DNA of 64,000 nt from an uncultured Bacillaceae bacterium. Lineage in GTDB: Bacteria; Bacillota; Bacilli; Bacillales; Caldibacillaceae. The DNA is taken from contig CALGYZ010000054.1 in the NCBI GenBank assembly GCA_937934645.1, positions 196,775-260,774 of the forward strand, read 5' to 3'. Made by a program: the position numbers and the translations under genes. Below, piece by piece: positions 44,073 through 50,562 of this stretch (positions are counted from its first letter, which is position 1; each line of letters begins with the position of its first letter). Below the pieces are notes generated by a model that was not told where the DNA came from, did no database searches, and saw nothing but the letters and a program-made list of their open reading frames with translations.

Positions 44073-44097
44073 AGGGGGAAACAGTTCCCCTTTTTCC
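44073..44097 (+). terminator. Terminator between ymfH and ymfI
   Basis: AAGGGGGAA pairs with TTCCCCTTT (one G-U) around a short loop, followed by T residues. Confidence 0.7.
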
Positions 44098-44126
44098 TAT
44101 TACCTGTAAACGGGGGAGGATGACGG

Positions 44127-44858
44127 TTGGAAAAAGAATTTGTTTTAATAACCGGTGCCAGCGGTGGAATCGGTAAAGAAATTTGCCATGCCCTTGCTAA
44201 AAAAGGCTACCATTTATATTTGCATTACAACGAAAATAAAGAAGCCATTATCCGGTTAATGGAAGATTTATCGGATATTAACCGGAAAGGTGAATTTATA
44301 CCGATCAAGGCAGACCTGCGCACTGAAGAAGGGACGGAAAAGCTTTGCCGGGAAGTGTTTCAAGTTGACGGAATTATTCATAACAGCGGAAATTCTGTTA
44401 GAAAATTGTTGACGAATATGCAACCTGAAGAAATTAATGATTTAATTTCCTTGCATTTAAGGGCCCCCATTTTTATAACAAAAAGCTTATTGCCGAAGAT
44501 GATTTATAGAAAAAAAGGGTCCATTATTTTTATTTCTTCAATCTGGGGTCAAACCGGTGCATCCTGTGAAACAGTGTATTCGGCTGTTAAAGGGGGACAG
44601 ATCAGTTTTGCCAAAGCTTTAAGTAAAGAAATTGCCCCCAGCAATATCCGTGTAAATGTTGTAGCTCCCGGTGCTATCCAGACCCGGATGATCAGTGATT
44701 TAGACGGCGATGAACTCGAACATTTAAAACATGAAATACCTTTAGGAAAATTCGGATTGCCGGAGGATATCGCAAAAACTGTTCAGTTTTTACTTTCGGA
44801 AGACGCATCTTATATTACGGGCCAGGTAATCGGTGTCAACGGCGGCTGGTATACATAA
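44127..44858 (+). CDS. ymfI: Short-chain dehydrogenase/reductase YmfI (FabG-like)
   Basis: 243 residues from TTG after GGGGGAGG. Classical SDR: cofactor loop TGASGGIGKE at the N-terminus, NSGNS in place of NNAG, catalytic Ser in SSIWG, YxxxK as YSAVK, and PGAIQTRM after it. Most like FabG-type NADPH-dependent oxoacyl reductases, but the substrate is not known. The fabG of fatty acid synthesis usually sits with plsX/acpP, so this is a second homologue. Confidence 0.88.
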   Translation: MEKEFVLITGASGGIGKEICHALAKKGYHLYLHYNENKEAIIRLMEDLSDINRKGEFIPIKADLRTEEGTEKLCREVFQVDGIIHNSGNSVRKLLTNMQPEEINDLISLHLRAPIFITKSLLPKMIYRKKGSIIFISSIWGQTGASCETVYSAVKGGQISFAKALSKEIAPSNIRVNVVAPGAIQTRMISDLDGDELEHLKHEIPLGKFGLPEDIAKTVQFLLSEDASYITGQVIGVNGGWYT

Positions 44859-44891
44859 ACAAGGAAAAGTGAGAACAACATAAATATCCCG

Positions 44892-44897
44892 TATAAT
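44892..44897 (+). promoter_or_regulatory. Candidate promoter of ymfJ
   Basis: A perfect TATAAT is present, but the -35 region is not recognisable. In B. subtilis ymfJ is, as I recall, in the sigma-G regulon; the match here to sigma-G is only partial (TGAGAA and CGTATAA). Confidence 0.4.
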
Positions 44898-44917
44898 TTT
44901 TGCCATGCAATGCAAAA

Positions 44918-44952
44918 ATAGTATTGAACAACAAAAGGAGGTTCAATACTAT
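44918..44952 (+). promoter_or_regulatory. Perfect 12-bp hairpin presenting the ymfJ Shine-Dalgarno
   Basis: ATAGTATTGAAC (44918-44929) pairs with GTTCAATACTAT (44941-44952). The 11-base loop AACAAAAGGAG holds the core of the ribosome binding site, and the 3' arm includes the first two bases of the ATG at 44951. No U-tract follows, so this is a translation-level element or a protein/DNA site. Confidence 0.75.
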
Positions 44953-45208
44953 GAGTGTATTGCATAATTGGGAAGAATGGAAAAACTTTCTTGGCAACCG
45001 TTTAAAACAGGCGAAAGAAGCGGGTTTGGACCAAAATGTAATCTCAGAACTGGCATACCAAATTGGTGATTATTTAGCTGAAAATGTGGATCCGAAAAAT
45101 GAACAGGAAAGGGTATTGGCTGATTTGTGGTCAGTTGCAAATGAAGAAGAACAAAAAGCTATTGCCAATATGATGGTAAAATTAGTACAAAATAACGATA
45201 CAAAATAG
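44951..45208 (+). CDS. ymfJ: DUF3243 family protein YmfJ
   Basis: 85 residues from ATG at 44951, whose ribosome binding site AAAGGAGG lies in the hairpin loop and stem. The start at 44900 upstream has no site. Small acidic, helical protein: VLHNWEEWKNFLGNRLKQAKEAG, LAYQIGDYLAENVDPKNEQERVL in parts, and LWSVANEEEQKAIANMMVKLV. The function of DUF3243 is unknown. It is followed by its own terminator. Confidence 0.88.
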   Translation: MSVLHNWEEWKNFLGNRLKQAKEAGLDQNVISELAYQIGDYLAENVDPKNEQERVLADLWSVANEEEQKAIANMMVKLVQNNDTK

Positions 45209-45230
45209 AGAGGGGTTCACCTCTCTTTTT
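45207..45230 (+). terminator. Intrinsic terminator after ymfJ
   Basis: AGAGAGG pairs with CCTCTCT around GGTTCA, followed by T residues. Confidence 0.9.
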
Positions 45231-45485
45231 CATTGATTTATATGAAAGTAAAAATTTTACAATTTTAATTTTTTATTGCATAATTGTAAAGGGAAAATAA
45301 AGCCGGCTCAATCTTTTATTCTTATTTTCTATGTTATTTTTAACCCGCCGGTAAAAATGTTCCGAAATTTTTCAGAAATAATATTAAAAATAGGCTTTAT
45401 CATCTTTCATAACCGTAAAAAATCATATATTATTTATATAGTGAGGTTTTTATCATTCAGGGATACCTGATAAATGGTGAGCTTT

Positions 45486-46274
45486 ATGGACGAGAAAAAA
45501 CAATGGTACTTAGAGTATGAATTACTCATTAACCGTCCCGGGCTTCTCGGAGACATCGCATCACTTCTGGGCATGTTGTCTATAAACATTATAACAATTA
45601 ACGGCGTTGATAAAGGCCGGAGGGGACTTTTAATCCTATCGGCAGATGACCAGATAAAACGTTTGGAGCTTATATTACAAACGATGGAAAGTATCCGGCT
45701 GATTAAATTACGGAGACCGACTTTAAGGGATCTCCTGGCCATACGGCACGGCCGGTACATTCAACGGGATGAAGATGATAAAAGAGTTTTCCGTTTCATC
45801 CGTGATGAAATTGGTTTACTCGTTGATTTTATGAGTGAAATTTTTAAAAAGGACGGACATTGTTTAGTCGGCATCCGCGGTATGCCGCGGGTCGGAAAAA
45901 CGGAGTCTGTTGTTGCTGCCAGTGTATCAGCGAACAAACGGTGGCTTCTTATATCTTCTACATTATTAAAGCAAACGGTACGTGACCGACTTCATGCAGG
46001 TGAATACAGTGAAAATTATATCTATATTATTGACGGGGCAGTTTCAAAAAATCGGGGTAGCGAGAAACACTGGGCTTTAATACGCGAACTCATGCGCCTG
46101 CCTGCGGTTAAAGTGATTGAACATCCCGATTTATTTGTAAAAAACACAGAATATACGATTGATAATTTCGATTACATTATCGAATTACAGAATGATCCGT
46201 CCGAAAAAATTACCTATCATATGGATAAACATGAATTTTTTCAAGAAAATATGTTTAACGGCTTTGATTTTTAG
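45486..46274 (+). CDS. ymfK: DUF3388 protein YmfK (ACT-like plus P-loop-like)
   Basis: 262 residues from ATG at 45486, five bases after GGTGA (the ATG at 45474 has only a poor site). The N-terminus (YELLINRPGLLGDIASLLGMLSINI) is ACT-like. A P-loop-like segment GMPRVGKTES lies near residue 140. The C-terminus carries MRLPAVKVIEHPDLFVKNTEYT. Closely similar to B. subtilis YmfK, of unknown function. The 255 bases upstream, back to the ymfJ terminator, are AT-rich and hold no convincing gene. Confidence 0.88.
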   Translation: MDEKKQWYLEYELLINRPGLLGDIASLLGMLSINIITINGVDKGRRGLLILSADDQIKRLELILQTMESIRLIKLRRPTLRDLLAIRHGRYIQRDEDDKRVFRFIRDEIGLLVDFMSEIFKKDGHCLVGIRGMPRVGKTESVVAASVSANKRWLLISSTLLKQTVRDRLHAGEYSENYIYIIDGAVSKNRGSEKHWALIRELMRLPAVKVIEHPDLFVKNTEYTIDNFDYIIELQNDPSEKITYHMDKHEFFQENMFNGFDF

Positions 46275-46294
46275 TAAATGGAAGGTGTTTACCA

Positions 46295-47203
46295 GTGACA
46301 GAATTAGGCAAACGGTTAAGAGAGGCACGGGAAGAAAAAGGACTGACACTGGATGATCTCCAGGATCTTACGAAAATTCAAAAACGATACTTGCAGGGAA
46401 TTGAAGAGGGAAACTTTGATATTATTCCCGGAAAGTTTTATGTACGTGCATTTATAAAACAGTATGCCGAGGCCGTCGGGCTGGACCCGGATGAACTGTT
46501 TGAGGAATATAAACAGGAAATACCGTCTGTATATGAGAGTGAAGACCTGACGGAACAAATTTCCCGTTCCAAGTCTAGAAGAACGGTGCAATCCAAAACT
46601 TCCAAAATTATGGAACATTTGCCGAAAGCCGGAATTGCTATACTCGTGATCGGAATTTTAGTGTTAATATGGATTTTTGCTCAAAATATGATCGGCAGTA
46701 AGGAAACATCTGATTCGGTCCAAAATCAAGCTGCCGATGAAGATGTATCTTTTGAACAATCCGGAAACCAGCCTGAGGAAGACGAAACCAAAAAGGAAGA
46801 AATGCGTGACGATGAATCCGGAGAAGAAGGTAAACAGGAAGAAGAAAAAGGAAAAGATGATGAGCCTACCATCGAAATCGTAGAACAGGAAGGAAATACG
46901 ACTACATATCATTTGACCAACGCTGATACTTTTGAGTTAGAGTTAAAAGCGACAGAAGGCGGACAGTCTTGGATCGGCATTCACAACTTAAATGATGAAC
47001 AAATCTTAGAAACAACGATTACTGAAGATTCACCGGAAACTCTAGATTTATCGGACGAATCCGGGGTCAGAATCCGGATCGGCAATGCACCGGCAGTTGA
47101 AGTCTATGTAAACGATGAACAACTGGACATTCCATCTGATTCCCATGTCCAAAATATTATCATCCAATACGGTGAAGATGACGAGGGGCAGTCTGAACAA
47201 TGA
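46295..47203 (+). CDS. ymfM: RodZ-like helix-turn-helix membrane protein YmfM
   Basis: 302 residues from GTG after GGAAGG. N-terminal HTH (LGKRLREAREEKGLTLDDLQDLTKIQ, residues 3-70), basic juxtamembrane stretch, one membrane helix near residues 110-130, an acidic Glu/Lys linker, and an extracellular DUF4115-type domain at the C-terminus. This is the RodZ layout; RodZ links MreB to the elongation machinery and cell shape. It is placed upstream of pgsA as in B. subtilis, and its end overlaps a terminator hairpin. Confidence 0.92.
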   Translation: MTELGKRLREAREEKGLTLDDLQDLTKIQKRYLQGIEEGNFDIIPGKFYVRAFIKQYAEAVGLDPDELFEEYKQEIPSVYESEDLTEQISRSKSRRTVQSKTSKIMEHLPKAGIAILVIGILVLIWIFAQNMIGSKETSDSVQNQAADEDVSFEQSGNQPEEDETKKEEMRDDESGEEGKQEEEKGKDDEPTIEIVEQEGNTTTYHLTNADTFELELKATEGGQSWIGIHNLNDEQILETTITEDSPETLDLSDESGVRIRIGNAPAVEVYVNDEQLDIPSDSHVQNIIIQYGEDDEGQSEQ

Positions 47204-47219
47204 ACTGGCCCCGTTTTTT
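47185..47219 (+). terminator. Terminator overlapping the end of ymfM
   Basis: GGGGC and AGT pair with ACT and GCCCC (one bulged G), then six T residues. The 5' arm lies inside the ymfM coding region. Confidence 0.72.
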
Positions 47220-47265
47220 ATCGTAAATTTGCGAAACATTTGTTTATTGGAGGTCTGAATGAATC

Positions 47266-47844
47266 GTGAACATACCGAATCGAATTACTGTTGCACGCGT
47301 GCTTTTAATTCCTGTTTTTGTGATTCTTTTAAGTGGTGATTTTTCATGGGGGTTTATCCATTTTGGGGATGTCAGTCTTTCCGTATCCCGTATGACCGGG
47401 ACGATTATTTTTATCATTGCCGCCATGACTGACTGGATTGACGGTTATTATGCCCGAAAATATAACCTCGTAACGAATTTTGGTAAATTTTTGGACCCGT
47501 TGGCTGATAAACTGCTGGTATCCTCCGCATTTATTATTTTAGTCGGGCTCGGTCATGCACCCGCCTGGGTTGTTATTATTATAATTGCTAGGGAATTTGC
47601 CGTAACTGGTTTACGTTTAATACTTGCGGACAGCGGGGAAGTTGTTGCTGCGAATATGCTGGGGAAAATAAAAACATGGACACAAATGCTGGCCATCATT
47701 TTATTGCTGTTAAACAATGTGCCTTTCAATTACATTAATTTTCCCGCTGCGGACATTATGTTGTATGTTTCCTTAATTTTTACGGTTTGGTCCGGAATGG
47801 ATTATTTTATTAAAAATAAACATGCGTTCAGCCAGTCAAAATAA
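47266..47844 (+). CDS. pgsA: CDP-diacylglycerol-glycerol-3-phosphate 3-phosphatidyltransferase
   Basis: 192 residues from GTG. Membrane enzyme making phosphatidylglycerol phosphate from CDP-diacylglycerol. The CDP-alcohol phosphotransferase motif DG-x2-AR-x8-G-x3-D-x3-D is complete (DGYYAR, FGKFLDPLADKLL), and several membrane helices are predicted. It uses the product of CdsA, encoded near base 8500. Confidence 0.96.
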   Translation: MNIPNRITVARVLLIPVFVILLSGDFSWGFIHFGDVSLSVSRMTGTIIFIIAAMTDWIDGYYARKYNLVTNFGKFLDPLADKLLVSSAFIILVGLGHAPAWVVIIIIAREFAVTGLRLILADSGEVVAANMLGKIKTWTQMLAIILLLLNNVPFNYINFPAADIMLYVSLIFTVWSGMDYFIKNKHAFSQSK

Positions 47845-47860
47845 GTATGTGGAGTGATCT

Positions 47861-49111
47861 ATGATGAATGCTGAGATCATTACAGTAGGTTCCGAATTGT
47901 TGCTCGGCCAAATTTTGAACACCAATGCGAAGTTTATTTCTTCCCATCTGGCCAGACTGGGTGTAAATGTATATTATCAAACGGTAGTCGGTGATAATCC
48001 GGAACGGTTGAAAAACGCCCTTCAAATTGCCCAAAACCGGTCTGATTTAATTATTTTTTCCGGCGGCTTAGGACCAACAAAAGATGATTTGACAAAAGAA
48101 ACGCTTGCCCAAGTCCTCGATGTCCATTTAGTCTACGATGAAAAGGCGCTTTCCTCCATACAATCATTTTTCAAAAAGAGAAAAGTGAAAATGACAGAAA
48201 ATAATAAAAAGCAAGCGCTCGTATTTGAAAATGCCCAGGTGTTGCCAAATGAAACCGGACTCGCACCGGGAATGGCTTTAACGAAAGACGGACTCACCTA
48301 TATTTTGTTACCCGGTCCGCCGAGCGAATTGGAACCGATGTTTGTTAAATATGCGATACCGGTCATTTTAAAGCAAGTCAAACGAATCGAAAAAATAGAA
48401 TCAAGAATGTTACGTTTTTTTGGGATCGGTGAATCAAATTTAGAACAACAATTAGAAGATCTCATTGATAATCAGAGCAATCCGACCATCGCTCCTTTGG
48501 CATCGGACGGGGAAGTATCCATTCGTTTGACCGCCAAACATGCAGATGATCAAATACGGAAACAGATGCTGGATGAAGTCGAAAGGGAAATCCAATCCCG
48601 GGTCGGCCAATACTTTTACGGATATGATGAGACAACGATAATTAAAGAAATGGCCAATCTTATTGAAGAACAAAATTATACATTAGCTGCCGCAGAAAGC
48701 TTAACCGGTGGTCTCTTTCAAGAAGAGGTGACGTCGATTTCCGGTGTCAGTAAATGGTTCAAAGGCGGCATCGTATCTTATTCAACCGAAGTAAAAATGA
48801 ACACGCTGGGAGTTAAAATAGAGACCATTGATACATATGGGGTCGTTAGCGCTGAATGTGCGAAAGAAATGGCTGAAAATGTGCGGAAATTAATGGATGC
48901 GGATATTGGCATCAGTTTTACAGGGGTTGCAGGACCGGCATCATTGGAAGGAAAAGAACCGGGAACGGTTTACATTGGTGTTTCCCTGAAAAACAGTCCA
49001 GCTGTTGCCCATTTAAAAGTGTTTCCCGGCAACAGGGAACGGGTCAGGGTTCTGGCGGTAAAAACAGGTGCATGGCATATAATAAAAGAAATCAAAAACC
49101 GGTTGAAATAA
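47861..49111 (+). CDS. cinA: CinA family protein (competence/damage-inducible, NMN deamidase domain)
   Basis: 416 residues, the B. subtilis length. The N-terminal molybdopterin-binding-like domain shows IITVGSELLLGQILNTNAKF and FSGGLGPTKDDLT. The C-terminal nicotinamide mononucleotide deamidase domain shows LAAAESLTGGLFQEEVTSI and TGVAGP. GGAG lies six bases before the ATG. In B. subtilis and many Firmicutes recA follows directly and is co-transcribed. Here a terminator and an unrelated gene follow, so the cinA-recA pair is split. Confidence 0.95.
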   Translation: MMNAEIITVGSELLLGQILNTNAKFISSHLARLGVNVYYQTVVGDNPERLKNALQIAQNRSDLIIFSGGLGPTKDDLTKETLAQVLDVHLVYDEKALSSIQSFFKKRKVKMTENNKKQALVFENAQVLPNETGLAPGMALTKDGLTYILLPGPPSELEPMFVKYAIPVILKQVKRIEKIESRMLRFFGIGESNLEQQLEDLIDNQSNPTIAPLASDGEVSIRLTAKHADDQIRKQMLDEVEREIQSRVGQYFYGYDETTIIKEMANLIEEQNYTLAAAESLTGGLFQEEVTSISGVSKWFKGGIVSYSTEVKMNTLGVKIETIDTYGVVSAECAKEMAENVRKLMDADIGISFTGVAGPASLEGKEPGTVYIGVSLKNSPAVAHLKVFPGNRERVRVLAVKTGAWHIIKEIKNRLK

Positions 49112-49138
49112 AGGGACAAGTTTGCCCTTTATTTTTTA
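49110..49138 (+). terminator. Intrinsic terminator after cinA
   Basis: AAAGGG and CAA pair with TTG and CCCTTT with small mismatches, followed by ATTTTTT. The 5' arm includes the cinA stop. Confidence 0.75.
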
Positions 49139-49162
49139 TGGAGTGAAAGAGGGTGTAATTCG

Positions 49163-49615
49163 TTGCGTCCGAAAATTTTAGTTGATGCCGATGCCTGCCC
49201 GGTTATTGATATCATTATTAAAGTGGCAAAGCAATTCCGTTTGGAAACATTTTTATTTTGTGATACCTCCCATAATATCGAACGGGACGGTGCAAAAACC
49301 ATAATCGTTGCAAAAGGAACGGATGCTACTGATTTTACTTTGTTAAATGAGGTAACGCAAGGCGATATTGTCATTACTCAGGATTATGGCCTGGCTGCAC
49401 TTGCACTTGTAAAGCAGGCTTATGTCATGAATCAAAACGGAATAGAGTTTACACCGGAGAATATTCAGCAATTTCTGGAGCTCCGCAATATGTCCCAGAA
49501 AATAAGAAAATCGGGCGGAAAATGGAAAGGGGCAAAAAAAAGAAAAAAAGCTGATGATGAACGCTTTCTATCTCATTTAATAAAACTATGTAAAAAAGCA
49601 ATAAATAAACAATAA
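49163..49615 (+). CDS. yqxD: YaiI/YqxD family protein (UPF0178, PIN-like)
   Basis: 150 residues from TTG after GAGGGTG. Family signature: ILVDADACPVIDIIIKVA, GTDATDFTLLNEVTQGDIVITQDYGLAALAL in parts, and a basic C-terminus. The acidic residues of the DADACPV motif suggest a PIN-like nuclease fold; no function is proven. In B. subtilis yqxD lies near dnaG-sigA, so finding it after cinA is unusual. No mobile element remains beside it. Confidence 0.9.
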   Translation: MRPKILVDADACPVIDIIIKVAKQFRLETFLFCDTSHNIERDGAKTIIVAKGTDATDFTLLNEVTQGDIVITQDYGLAALALVKQAYVMNQNGIEFTPENIQQFLELRNMSQKIRKSGGKWKGAKKRKKADDERFLSHLIKLCKKAINKQ

Positions 49616-49653
49616 TGATATTATGTTAACAAATAAAGTACAAATCTCCCTGA

Positions 49654-49682
49654 TTGACAAAATACCCGATAGGGTATAAGAT
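49654..49682 (+). promoter_or_regulatory. Rhodanese promoter with embedded CsoR/CstR-type operator
   Basis: TTGACA (49654-49659) is a perfect -35. The -10 is TAAGAT at 17 bases or TATAAG at 15. The spacer is filled by ATACCC-GATA-GGGTAT (49662-49677), a perfect inverted repeat of the type bound by CsoR-family repressors. The CstR gene lies 0.5 kb downstream. Confidence 0.78.
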
Positions 49683-49722
49683 GACAATAAAATATATATT
49701 AACAACAGGGGAGATCAAGGAG

Positions 49723-50079
49723 ATGGATATTGTACTTTACATTTTTGCAGGCTTAATCGTTCTTCTTTTCATTTTTAGAAATATTCCTCCGAAGGGTGTC
49801 AGACAAATCACTGCGTCAGAACTTAGGCGTGAATTAAAAGATAAGAGCAAGCAATATATTGATGTCCGCACACCGCAGGAATTTAAAACAAGAAATATTC
49901 CCGGTTTTAAAAACTATCCCTTAAATATATTACCAAAAAAATTGAATGAGCTGGAGAAAGACAAGGAAGTCGTTGTCATTTGTCAAAGCGGGATGCGCTC
50001 CCGTCAGGCATGTAAAATTTTAATAAACGCAGGATTTAAAAAAGTAACGAATGTAAAAGGCGGAATGAATATGTTTTAA
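49723..50079 (+). CDS. Membrane-anchored rhodanese-like sulfurtransferase
   Basis: 118 residues from ATG at 49723, nine bases after GGGGAG. The longer frame from TTG at 49654 would overlap the -35 and is rejected. One N-terminal membrane helix (residues 3-19) is followed by a single rhodanese domain: YIDVRTPQEF, and the active-site loop CQSGMRS with catalytic C87. It should move sulfane sulfur (persulfide) between thiols at the inner face of the membrane. Control by the CstR-type operator and closeness to cstR support a role in reactive sulfur defence. Similar to B. subtilis YqhL-type proteins. Confidence 0.88.
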   Translation: MDIVLYIFAGLIVLLFIFRNIPPKGVRQITASELRRELKDKSKQYIDVRTPQEFKTRNIPGFKNYPLNILPKKLNELEKDKEVVVICQSGMRSRQACKILINAGFKKVTNVKGGMNMF

Positions 50080-50193
50080 TTCCGTTTCATGTCAGAAAAC
50101 AGAGGGATTCGCCCAATCTGTATTCTGGTAAAGACTTTATAAACTGCGTTATAATATTAGTAACAATGTAAACAGAAGGAATGAGGGATTTTT

Positions 50194-50457
50194 ATGGAAT
50201 ACAATAATCAGGTCAAGAACCGCCTGAAAAGAATTGAAGGTCAAATCCGGGGAATATTACGGATGATGGAAGAAAATAAAGATTGTAAAGAAGTGGTTAC
50301 CCAACTGTCTGCCGCACGAACGGCAATTGATCGTACAATTGGAGTCATCGTCAGTACAAATCTGGTTGAATGTGTTAAAAATCCAGCCGGCACCGGTGAT
50401 AAAACTGCGGAAGAAGTGATCGAAGAAGCAGTTGACCTGCTTGTCAAAAGCCGGTAA
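50194..50457 (+). CDS. cstR: CsoR-family persulfide-sensing repressor, CstR type
   Basis: 87 residues, all-helical DUF156/CsoR fold: VKNRLKRIEGQIRGILRMMEE, VVTQLSAARTAIDRTIGVIV. Copper-sensing CsoR uses a Cys-His-Cys set; here the two cysteines are C31 and C60, while the His position is N56 (NLVEC). The Cys numbering is the same as in S. aureus CstR, which senses persulfides by forming di- to tetrasulfide links between these residues. A TATAAT at 50150-50155 may be its own promoter. It is followed by a bidirectional terminator. Confidence 0.85.
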   Translation: MEYNNQVKNRLKRIEGQIRGILRMMEENKDCKEVVTQLSAARTAIDRTIGVIVSTNLVECVKNPAGTGDKTAEEVIEEAVDLLVKSR

Positions 50458-50505
50458 AAATTAATACAGAATTTTACTAATTGAAAAATATAATAATTGG
50501 TAAAA

Positions 50506-50549
50506 GGAGCTTCCTGAAACCGTTTCGTATTCAGGCAGCTCCATTTTTA
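50506..50549. terminator. Bidirectional terminator between cstR and pullulanase
   Basis: GGAGCTTCCTGAA pairs with TTCAGGCAGCTCC, with one mismatch. ATTTTTAT follows on the plus strand and TTTTA on the minus strand, serving the convergent genes. Confidence 0.82.
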
Positions 50550-50562
50550 TTATAATCAGAAT

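Noticed and set aside
45276..45470. 64-codon frame between ymfJ and ymfK
   Set aside because: No ribosome binding site, very AT-rich, biased Ile/Phe/Lys composition and no recognisable domain.
49654..49722. TTG start extending the rhodanese by 23 residues
   Set aside because: The TTG is the first part of the -35 hexamer and no ribosome binding site precedes it; ATG at 49723 has GGGGAG.
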